Origin: JANLQB01 sp043735935 | GTDB taxonomy: Bacteria > Verrucomicrobiota > Verrucomicrobiia > Chthoniobacterales > Chthoniobacteraceae | Length of the DNA stretch: 13,168 nucleotides | Direction: 5' to 3' | Assembly: GCA_043735935.1 (NCBI GenBank) | Contig: JAYTDO010000036.1 | Location: forward strand, 1-13,168 | Shown: one piece after another, positions 7,427 to 13,168 of the stretch | Position numbering within the stretch: the stretch's first letter is position 1 | Layout: each line of letters opens with the position of its first letter | Program-made: the position numbers and the translations under genes | The notes under the pieces: model-generated | Databases searched by the model: none | Told to the model about the DNA's origin: nothing | The model's input: the letters and a program-made list of their open reading frames with translations, nothing else

Positions 7427-7860
7427 AACGGGTCCATCGTTATATCCACGTCGCGCGCATCGGCACCCCGGGCGCTCCTCGGGTCTCAAATCTCGGGCGG
7501 CCAAACGTGGAAATGGAATTGCCGACCGCGGAGCAAATCAACATGCCGTCGGGTTCGGTCGCATTGTATGTGACGATCTCCGCCGAAATCCTCGATCGCC
7601 GCGTGGCGCGCGAGGGCCGCAGCATTTTGCGCAGTTGCATTCAACGCGACTACAATTTCATCCTTCTCGACATGAATCTCGTGCGAACGGCGGACTGCGA
7701 AGGACTGCGCTGGCTTTCGCGTCTCAAAGAGGCGGCCGACTGGTATAATGTCACTTTGCTTACCCGTTTGAGTCCGGCACTTTCGTTGATTATTCGTTCG
7801 GCAGGATTCGCGTTGCCCGAATTCGCTCAGGCGCGGGTCCTTGCGCCAGCGCTTGATTGA
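7423..7860 (+). CDS. STAS-domain protein (anti-sigma factor antagonist-like) with Glu at the phospho-Ser position
   Basis: A 145-residue protein whose residues about 45-140 fit a STAS domain: SVALYVTISAEILDRR (strand and helix), YNFILLDMNLVRTADCEGLRWL (central strand and helix start, 77-98), then the NVTLLTRLS strand and a C-terminal helix. In SpoIIAA/RsbV-type proteins the helix begins D-S-S-G-L and the second Ser (Ser58 in B. subtilis SpoIIAA) is phosphorylated by the partner kinase. Here the equivalent residues are Asp91-Cys92-Glu93-Gly94-Leu95, so Glu takes the phosphorylated position. Residues 1-40 are a non-conserved tail; Met31 (7513) is another possible start, but the ATGA overlap at 7423 favours the longer form. 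No RsbW/SpoIIAB-type kinase or PP2C phosphatase is in the window. It is followed after 5 bases by a histidine kinase. The STAS call rests on motif pattern and length. Confidence 0.72.
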   Translation: MKRVHRYIHVARIGTPGAPRVSNLGRPNVEMELPTAEQINMPSGSVALYVTISAEILDRRVAREGRSILRSCIQRDYNFILLDMNLVRTADCEGLRWLSRLKEAADWYNVTLLTRLSPALSLIIRSAGFALPEFAQARVLAPALD

Positions 7861-7865
7861 CCGGT

Positions 7866-9509
7866 ATGAATTCAGCGGTAATCCGAGTCTTGTTCGTGGG
7901 AGGAAGCGAGGCTGCGTTCGCGGAAGGGCGCGCATTGCTTCAGGAAGAGGGCGGAACCGTTTTTGAAGCCGCATGGGAGCCTCATTTTGAAATAGCACGA
8001 GAGCGTTTGCGCGCGAACGCATTCGACGTGGCGCTGGTCGGCGCGGATTTTTGCGGAAATCGAGACTTCTCTCACGCTGCCGCGCTGCGCTCCGCGGGTT
8101 GTTCAGTCCCTCTCGTTGTTTTGACGGCCACGGACGATCGCAGCCTTAATGAACAGTCTCGATCGCTCGGTGCCACGGTGTATTTCCTAAAGAACGACCG
8201 CGGCCTGGAGACGCTCCCGGACGCGGTCCGCCAGGCCGCCTTTTCGCGTTCGGGCGACTCGGCTCGTTACGATGAACGCGGATTGTTGCGCTCGGTCATC
8301 GAGACGATTCCGGATCGGATCTACGTAAAGGACGTGACCGGACGTTACGTGATCGACAATGCGGCGCATCGAAAGTTCATCGGAGTCGAGGGACCTGAGG
8401 ATGTGCTTGGAAAGACCGCTTACGACTTTTTCGATCACGAAATTGCCGCCAAGTTCGACGCGGGAGACAAGGCTCTCCTCCGCTCCGGAGAGCCGGTTCA
8501 TGAGCGCGAAGAGATGGCAATGGACGAGCATGGGCGTGAGATATGGATGCTCACTTCGAAGGTCCCATTGCGAGGGGAAGCTGGGCAGATGATCGGAGTG
8601 CTTGGCGTGAGCCGCGACATCACCGAACGGAAGCGCGCCGAGGTCGAACGCGAATGCAACGATCGTGCATTGCGCGAGGCGCTCGCCGAGTTGCAAGCCT
8701 CGCATGAGGAACTCAAGGCGACCCAATTGCTCTTGATCCAGACCGAGAAGATGGAGTCGATGGGGCGTCTCGCCGCCGGCGTCTCCCATGAGGTCAAAAA
8801 CCCGCTCGCGCAGATCATGCTCGCCGCGGATTTTCTAAGGGACTCCGTCCCGGCTGATAACCCCGATCTTCAAGCTGTGCTCGGCGATATTCGGGAGGCC
8901 GTAATTCGCGCCGATAAAGTTGTTCAAGGCATGCAGGATTTCTCTGCGCCGGGCGAATTTTGCTTCCGGCGCCACGATATCAACGAGACCGTGCGGCAAG
9001 CATTGGTCCTGCTGAAACCCGAAATGGTTGTCAGTCACATTGAAGTCCGACCGGTGTTCGGGGATGGACTCCCAGCGATTGAGTTTGATGAAAACAAACT
9101 ATCCCAAGTCTTCGTCAGTCTTTGCACCAACGCCGTTCAGGCCATGCCGAAGGGCGGTGTGCTGTCGATCAAGACCTCGCTAGACAATTTGGCCGAGAGT
9201 GCGCCGCGCGAGGGTGGAAAAGCGAAGGATCGCTTACGTGCGGGGGATCACGTGCTCGTGGCCGAGTTCGCCGATACTGGTCACGGTATTCCGCCCGATA
9301 AACTCGGCTCGGTATTCGATCCATTCTTCACGACGCGACCGACGGGAAAGGGAACAGGACTCGGCCTGACGGTGGCGCGCAAGATTGTCGAATTGCATGG
9401 CGGACGGCTTGTGGTCGAAAACATTCCCTCGGGTGGCGTGAGAGCCTCTGTCATTTTGCCGATCAAGAACATTGAGTCCGCGCCACCGGCGAAACTTCCA
9501 GCATTATGA
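7866..9509 (+). CDS. Sensor histidine kinase with N-terminal pseudo-receiver and PAS domain
   Basis: A soluble-looking 547-residue kinase with no transmembrane segment. Residues 1-125 look like a receiver domain without its active site: the beta1 acidic pair is replaced by Gly-Gly in VLFVGGSE, and the phospho-acceptor position in FDVALVGADF is Gly59 rather than Asp, though Thr87 (LTATDD) and Lys109 (FLKND) remain. A PAS domain (about 140-255) starts at LLRSVIETIPDRIYVKD and ends in GVSRDITERKRAE. A coiled-coil linker precedes HisKA with the H-box GVSHEVKNPL (His308). The HATPase domain has the N box (SLCTNAVQAMP), ADTGHGIP, FDPFFTT and GKGTGLGL. It resembles NtrB/family 4 kinases. The preferred start is the ATG at 7866, 5 bases after the STAS stop; an in-frame TTG at 7857 overlaps that gene. 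It ends in an ATGA overlap with its response regulator. The signal is unknown; the PAS domain implies a cytoplasmic ligand or redox cue. Confidence 0.93.
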   Translation: MNSAVIRVLFVGGSEAAFAEGRALLQEEGGTVFEAAWEPHFEIARERLRANAFDVALVGADFCGNRDFSHAAALRSAGCSVPLVVLTATDDRSLNEQSRSLGATVYFLKNDRGLETLPDAVRQAAFSRSGDSARYDERGLLRSVIETIPDRIYVKDVTGRYVIDNAAHRKFIGVEGPEDVLGKTAYDFFDHEIAAKFDAGDKALLRSGEPVHEREEMAMDEHGREIWMLTSKVPLRGEAGQMIGVLGVSRDITERKRAEVERECNDRALREALAELQASHEELKATQLLLIQTEKMESMGRLAAGVSHEVKNPLAQIMLAADFLRDSVPADNPDLQAVLGDIREAVIRADKVVQGMQDFSAPGEFCFRRHDINETVRQALVLLKPEMVVSHIEVRPVFGDGLPAIEFDENKLSQVFVSLCTNAVQAMPKGGVLSIKTSLDNLAESAPREGGKAKDRLRAGDHVLVAEFADTGHGIPPDKLGSVFDPFFTTRPTGKGTGLGLTVARKIVELHGGRLVVENIPSGGVRASVILPIKNIESAPPAKLPAL

Positions 9510-9880
9510 AAAAGCGAATCCTCATCATCGACGACGAACCCGGCATCACGCGGCTTGTCCGCCTAAATTTGGAACGAACCGGCAAATACGAGGTGCGAGA
9601 AGAAAACGATTCCGTCCGCGCCCTCGCCACCGCGCAAGAATTTCAGCCGGATTTGATTCTTCTGGATGTCGTCATGCCAGAGCTCGACGGCAGCGATGTG
9701 GTGGCGCGTCTAAAGACGGATGCGAAGCTGAAGAACGTTCCGGTCGTTTTCTTGACTGCCACGGTCCGGAAATCGGAGGTGGATTCGCACGGCGGCATCA
9801 TCGGCGGATTTTCATTCCTCGGAAAACCAGTCTCCGCCGCAGAGCTAATGGAGTGTGTCGATAAGAACCTGGCGGTTTAA
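9506..9880 (+). CDS. CheY-like single-domain response regulator
   Basis: A 124-residue stand-alone receiver domain with all active-site residues: acidic pair Asp9-Asp10 (LIIDDEPG), phospho-acceptor Asp54 (LILLDVVMP), Thr84 (VFLTATV) and Lys107 (FLGKPVS). There is no DNA-binding or enzymatic output domain, so it must act by protein-protein contact or as a phosphorelay intermediate. The ATG overlaps the histidine kinase stop by 4 bases, making it the obvious partner of that kinase. The loop before the conserved Lys (SHGGIIGGFSF) is Gly-rich. It is the last gene of the plus-strand run; its stop is 7 bases from the stop of the convergent wecG-type gene. Its targets, possibly the STAS protein or the polysaccharide machinery, cannot be told from the sequence. 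Confidence 0.95.
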   Translation: MKKRILIIDDEPGITRLVRLNLERTGKYEVREENDSVRALATAQEFQPDLILLDVVMPELDGSDVVARLKTDAKLKNVPVVFLTATVRKSEVDSHGGIIGGFSFLGKPVSAAELMECVDKNLAV

Positions 9881-9887
9881 CCGGAGC

Positions 9888-10640
9888 TCACGAAGGGCGA
9901 TTGAACCGGGAGAGCGCTACGCGGGCGATGAACTCGGGATTTCCGATGACGTAGCGCCGCCAGAGCCGCGTCGGCTCGTGAGTGAGGCGATGGAGCCATT
10001 CGAGGCCCACCCTTGTGCACCATTCTGGGGCGCGCGTCCGATTTCCAGCGGCAAAATCAAGGTAACCTCCCACGGCCACGGCGATGCGCGCCCCGGTGGC
10101 AAGGATGTGTTCCGCCAGCCACTTTTCTTGCACCGGATTCCCCATCGCAGCGATGATTAAATCGGTGCGCGCGGCGCGAATCTCGGCGACCACTTTTTCG
10201 GGCGAATGGCACGGCGTGAACCCGTCACGGGCACCCACTACATTCAGGCCTTCGATTTCGCGCATGAGTCGCTCCGCGGCTAGTTCAGGGACTCCGGGCG
10301 CGCATCCGAGAAAAAAAACGCGCCAGTGATTCTTTGCGGCCAATGCGAGGATGTGCGGACTGAAATCGGTGAAGGTGATGTTCTTTGGAAAGCGCTTCCC
10401 GAGCATTCGCGCCGCGATGCCGACGCCGACGCCGTCTTTGAAAACCAAATACCTCTCTCGCAGCAGTCGACGATATTCAGGGTCGCGGCTGGCGAGATTC
10501 AAGGAATGGGCATTCACATAAGTGACGAGACCGGGCTCCGCCTGTTGCGACAATCGTTCGATTTCGTCGAGCCCCCCTTCGATCGAGATGCAGGCAATCG
10601 GGATATTCAAAATCTCGATCCTTGGAATCGCCGGGTTCAT
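9888..10640 (-). CDS. WecG/TagA/CpsF family glycosyltransferase
   Basis: A GT26 enzyme that typically adds ManNAc, ManNAcA or a similar sugar to a polyprenyl-diphosphate-linked sugar at the inner face of the inner membrane. The 250-residue protein has the family pattern throughout: ILNIPIACIS (10-19), VTYVNAHSLNLA with Asn43 (39-50), VFKDGVGVG with Asp69 (usual form PDG), VFFLGCAPGV, LNVVGARDGF, AAMGNPVQEKW, AVAVGGYLDFAAG and the C-terminal GLEWLHRLTHEPTRLWRRY, which in TagA belongs to the membrane-associating, substrate-covering tail. Start: the ATG at 10640 overlaps the GT2 stop as ATGA; a GTG at 10688 would extend it by 16 non-conserved residues. It is the last gene of the minus-strand block and a complete counterpart of the degraded WecG-like half of the fusion protein. 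The sugar specificity cannot be read from the sequence. Confidence 0.93.
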   Translation of the reverse strand: MNPAIPRIEILNIPIACISIEGGLDEIERLSQQAEPGLVTYVNAHSLNLASRDPEYRRLLRERYLVFKDGVGVGIAARMLGKRFPKNITFTDFSPHILALAAKNHWRVFFLGCAPGVPELAAERLMREIEGLNVVGARDGFTPCHSPEKVVAEIRAARTDLIIAAMGNPVQEKWLAEHILATGARIAVAVGGYLDFAAGNRTRAPEWCTRVGLEWLHRLTHEPTRLWRRYVIGNPEFIARVALSRFNRPS

Positions 10641-11557
10641 CGCGAAGCGTTGGGCACCGGCAGGAGGGAAACTAGGAGCGAGATCCACGTCCGGAGGCCT
10701 TCCCGCACGAGGATCCTCGGGTCCGTCTTGATGGCTCGCAACATGAGACGCCGCGCGGCAGGGAAGTTTCGCGAGGCGATGGCACGCCGGGCGTAAAAGC
10801 GCAGTTGAAAAGCTTCCGCGAGACTCGCAAAACGTGCTGCCTGCTTGGGCGCGTATTCAAAGGATTTTTTCCAGGCGCGCTGCGCCGACTCGTGCTGTTG
10901 GTCGTATTTGTTCGAGAGACTTTGGGTATGGACTCTGTAAAGGGTGAGCAACTCAGGGATTCCCTCGAAGCGCCATTTTCCAGGCGGCGCGAACGCGATG
11001 CGGAGCCAGCAGTCGACATCCTCATAGCCGAAAAGTCCTTCGTCGAATCGATGGAATTCGAAGACCTCTCGGCGAAAGACGGCGGTGGATCCTGTGGTGA
11101 TGGGGTTGCGGCAAAAGAGATCGTAATCGCTGAGATTCTTCGTCTTCGGAAAGCGTCGATGGAGATTTCCGCCGTTCGTATTGATGAATTGCGTTGCTGA
11201 GTAGCTGACGCCGATGGCCTCGTCCTTCTCGAGATGGGCAACGTGCTTTTCAATCTTGGTCGGATGCCAGAGGTCATCGCCGTCTACGAATGAGACGTAC
11301 TTTCCGCGTGCATGGTCGATTCCGAAATTCCGAGCCGAAGAAAGGCCACCGTTCGGTTTACTGAGAATCGTGATCCGTTCATCGCGCACCGCAAACGCCT
11401 CGGCGATAGCCGCGGTTTGATCAGTGGAGCCGTCGTCCACTACGAGGATCTGCAATCGCTCGTAAGTTTGAGCGCAAACGGACTCCAGGGTCTCAGTGAG
11501 GAATGCCTCGGCATTATAGCAGGGGACAACGACGGTGACTACGGGCTCGGTTTTCAT
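10637..11557 (-). CDS. Glycosyltransferase family 2
   Basis: A cytoplasmic or membrane-bound GT-A enzyme, 306 residues, transferring a sugar from an NDP-sugar to a growing glycan. The N-terminal catalytic domain has VTVVVPCYNAEAFL, ILVVDDGSTD (Asp41-Asp42), KPNGGLSSARNFGI and the metal-binding FVDGDDLWHP (Asp92, Asp94, Asp95). The later GYEDVDCWLR supplies the acidic catalytic-base region. The C-terminal 80 residues are helical and rich in Arg and Ala (YARRAIASRNFPAARRLMLR) and may associate with membrane or partners; no transmembrane helix is clear, though the end (LRTWISLLVSLLPV) is amphipathic to hydrophobic. The ATG lies 6 bases after the stop of the Wzz-like gene, and the stop overlaps the wecG start. 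Donor and acceptor sugars are unknown. Confidence 0.93.
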   Translation of the reverse strand: MKTEPVVTVVVPCYNAEAFLTETLESVCAQTYERLQILVVDDGSTDQTAAIAEAFAVRDERITILSKPNGGLSSARNFGIDHARGKYVSFVDGDDLWHPTKIEKHVAHLEKDEAIGVSYSATQFINTNGGNLHRRFPKTKNLSDYDLFCRNPITTGSTAVFRREVFEFHRFDEGLFGYEDVDCWLRIAFAPPGKWRFEGIPELLTLYRVHTQSLSNKYDQQHESAQRAWKKSFEYAPKQAARFASLAEAFQLRFYARRAIASRNFPAARRLMLRAIKTDPRILVREGLRTWISLLVSLLPVPNASR

Positions 11558-11563
11558 GGGCGG

Positions 11564-12820
11564 CTAAATCACCGCGAGTGCACGGCGGTCGAAAATGATC
11601 GAAAGCGAAAATCCAACCAGGAGCGCGCCGAAAGCAGCGAGGACAATTCGCGCGCTCCGCTGTGCAACCTCCGGTGCGGCGCTCACTCGTGGGGCGTCGA
11701 GCATGAAGAGAGATGGCTCAAAGACGTCCCGGAAAACCATCAATTCGCGGCGCCGCAATTCGATGTTGCCGAGTTGTCGGCGAATCGCCTCCCGTTTCAG
11801 CAGCAACGACTCAGATTCCGGTGATACGCGAACCGCTTCAATCGCCCTCGACCGTTCGACCCTCGCTTGATCTCGCGCATCGAGCAGTTGTCCCGCGGTT
11901 TCCATCGCTGCGAGTTGCGCCCGGATCTGCGCGACCTGCCCTATGAGGTAGGACTGCAACGAGTGGTAAAGCGCTGCGAGTTCGGCTTTCGTGCTTTTGA
12001 CCTGCGCGCTGTTTTCGCCGTACTGCGCCCGGCTGCGGGCAAGGTCGCTGCTTCGTTCGGCGATGCTTCCGCGAAGGACTGTGTAGCCGGCCAACGTTGC
12101 GATGGCGTGCTCACCGCTCACGCTTCGCGAGACATCGTCGAGTTCCCGCACCTGGCGCTCGACATCGCTCGATTCGATCGCTTCGAGACGGGCAAGCGTG
12201 GCGCGTAAGCGGCCCTTTTCAGACGCGACGTTGACGAAGGCGCGGTCCATTTCTTCGTTGAAGCGTCCGGCCCCGGCAGGTTTCTGAAGTTCCATTGATT
12301 CGAGTTGCGCTGCGACGGTTTTACTCTCGGCCTGTAGGGCGATCATCGCATCGTCGAGGGACGCCAGAAGGGTGTCTGAGAGTTGGACTCTCCGGTCATG
12401 GCGGATTTCCTCGTTGGCAGAAAAAAGCGCGGTCGCCAATGCCGGTGCCGTCTCGCGGGAGGGCGATCGCACGATCGCCTCAATGACTGTCGTTCCAGCG
12501 ATCAGTCGGACTCCGATGCGACTGGCCGCTTCCGCCACCGCGGCATCATCCGCGGGCAAGTGCAGCGCTTTCAACGCCCGGCGGATCGTGCCAAGGCTTC
12601 GGAGTCGGGTAACGATTTCCGTCGGCAACATGCGATCACTCCCCGCGATGGAGACGCGTGCGACTTTGGCGAGGCCTTCTGGCGAAACTTCCGTTTTGCT
12701 GATCTCTGCGGCCGCGCGCGCGATGAACATCGGGCGAGTCGTCGCGATGGAAGCCAACGCAGCGGCGAACGAGCACGCGGCGATGCCCCACGCGAGGAGA
12801 TTCCGTTTACGGTTGAGCAT
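11564..12820 (-). CDS. Wzz/GumC-like polysaccharide chain-length determinant protein
   Basis: A 418-residue inner-membrane protein of the polysaccharide co-polymerase type. It has one transmembrane helix near each end (about 8-26, NLLAWGIAACSFAAALASI, and 391-410) flanking a long periplasmic part. Residues about 140-365 are mostly heptad-like coiled coil, with RREL and LKREAIRRQLGNIELR near the end. The segment before the second helix (SLFMLDAPRVSAAPEV) matches the D-x-P-rich motif common to Wzz/GumC proteins. There is no C-terminal tyrosine-kinase (Walker A) domain. The frame is open upstream to 12955, but the ATG at 12820 is directly before the positively charged N-terminus (LNRKR) and overlaps the previous gene by 14 bases, so it is preferred. 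With the preceding truncated protein it forms a tandem pair. It probably controls chain length or export of the glycan made by the neighbouring glycosyltransferases. Confidence 0.82.
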   Translation of the reverse strand: MLNRKRNLLAWGIAACSFAAALASIATTRPMFIARAAAEISKTEVSPEGLAKVARVSIAGSDRMLPTEIVTRLRSLGTIRRALKALHLPADDAAVAEAASRIGVRLIAGTTVIEAIVRSPSRETAPALATALFSANEEIRHDRRVQLSDTLLASLDDAMIALQAESKTVAAQLESMELQKPAGAGRFNEEMDRAFVNVASEKGRLRATLARLEAIESSDVERQVRELDDVSRSVSGEHAIATLAGYTVLRGSIAERSSDLARSRAQYGENSAQVKSTKAELAALYHSLQSYLIGQVAQIRAQLAAMETAGQLLDARDQARVERSRAIEAVRVSPESESLLLKREAIRRQLGNIELRRRELMVFRDVFEPSLFMLDAPRVSAAPEVAQRSARIVLAAFGALLVGFSLSIIFDRRALAVI

Positions 12821-13168
12821 ACTCAGGGCGTAACGGGTCGGCCACGTTGGGGGTTCTTTGTTTCCATCGCAGCATGCAGTGGCAAAATCCGAGGATCGCC
12901 CCGAGCAGGGCGAGAGCGGCGAATGTCGCGGCGGGACGAAGCCGAGAGGGACCATTTGGCACCGACGGTTCCGAGAATAGGTAAAATGTCGCGGGGCGTG
13001 CTGCTGCGAATACCATGAGTTCGGTCAACCGCGTGGAGAGTTGCGCGTAGGTGCCTGCCAGCGCTTCCCGGCGCGTCATCAGCGAGGCGTGTTTGGGATC
13101 GAGCGAAAAGTCGCTTTGCCGAGCTTCCATTTCCGTCACCCCGATTTGCTTTTCGATGATTTTTTGCG
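12807..13168 (-). CDS. C-terminal part of a second Wzz/GumC-like protein (5' end outside window)
   Basis: The minus-strand frame is open to the window edge; 119 complete codons before the TAA are visible. The segment has charged coiled-coil sequence (RREALAGTYAQLSTRLTELM), then a Pro-rich stretch (FSEPSVPNGPSRLRP) and a hydrophobic helix (ATFAALALLGAILGFCHCML), followed by a short basic cytoplasmic tail. That order is typical of the C-terminus of GumC/Wzz chain-length proteins. The GTG at 13139 is an internal codon, because coding potential continues upstream. Its last 14 bases overlap the start of the next Wzz-like gene. The tail carries no kinase domain. It differs enough from the downstream protein that the two are not a simple recent duplication, as far as the visible part shows. 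Confidence 0.7.
   Translation of the reverse strand, partial: QKIIEKQIGVTEMEARQSDFSLDPKHASLMTRREALAGTYAQLSTRLTELMVFAAARPATFYLFSEPSVPNGPSRLRPAATFAALALLGAILGFCHCMLRWKQRTPNVADPLRPEYAQP

Noticed and set aside
9873..9883. Palindrome CGGTT-T-AACCG over the response-regulator stop codon
   Set aside because: A one-base spacer cannot form a useful hairpin and there is no T tract; too short to claim an operator.
11312..11824. Plus-strand open frame of 170 codons over the GT2 and Wzz-like genes
   Set aside because: It is antisense to two recognisable genes and crosses their junction without any domain pattern.
12821..12955. N-terminal extension of the second Wzz-like protein by 45 residues
   Set aside because: It overlaps the coding end of the upstream Wzz-like gene in another frame and lacks a membrane-protein N-terminus; the ATG at 12820 is directly before the basic residues and the first helix.

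Overview
The window looks like chromosomal DNA of a Gram-negative, high-GC bacterium, most probably from the Verrucomicrobiota or a neighbouring PVC-group lineage. Three things suggest this: a class III fructose-1,6-bisphosphatase (known mainly from Firmicutes, Bacteroidetes and PVC-type bacteria), a lipoprotein signal peptide together with Wzz/GumC-type inner-membrane proteins (a Gram-negative envelope), and near absence of Shine-Dalgarno motifs before most starts. The taxonomic assignment is an inference from gene content. No rRNA, tRNA, IS element, CRISPR array or phage gene was seen, and no stretch over 300 bases lacks a gene.

Left part (1-5011), mostly housekeeping. The 3' end of a gene for a coiled-coil plus OB-fold (tRNA_anti-like) protein runs into the window and ends 9 bases from the convergent guaA stop. 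guaA (GMP synthase) lies on the minus strand directly behind a 66-residue lipoprotein gene. A 67-base divergent spacer with a perfect 8-base inverted repeat separates this pair from aat (leucyl/phenylalanyl-tRNA-protein transferase) and fbp (class III FBPase) on the plus strand.

Middle part (5008-9880), plus strand, a tightly packed run continuing from fbp. It encodes a fusion of a divergent WecG/TagA-like glycosyltransferase with a polyprenyl-phosphate sugar-phosphate transferase, a left-handed beta-helix (hexapeptide-repeat) protein, a STAS-domain protein with Glu at the usual phospho-Ser position, a histidine kinase (pseudo-receiver, PAS, HisKA, HATPase) and a CheY-like response regulator. 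Junctions are 4-base ATGA overlaps or gaps of 4-5 bases, which suggests one transcript joining gluconeogenesis, the initiating step of exopolysaccharide synthesis, and signalling.

Right part (9888-13168), minus strand and convergent with the middle block. In transcription order: the C-terminal end of one Wzz/GumC-like chain-length protein (cut by the window edge), a second complete Wzz-like protein, a GT2 glycosyltransferase and a canonical WecG/TagA/CpsF glycosyltransferase. The two blocks together look like part of an exopolysaccharide or O-antigen-type locus: the fusion would load the first sugar on the lipid carrier, WecG and GT2 would extend it, and the Wzz-like pair would control polymerisation and export. 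Flippase, polymerase and outer-membrane exporter genes are not in the window. The points most worth a second look are the WecG/sugar-phosphate-transferase fusion, the Glu-for-Ser STAS protein placed next to a two-component pair, and the apparent coupling of fbp to the polysaccharide genes.
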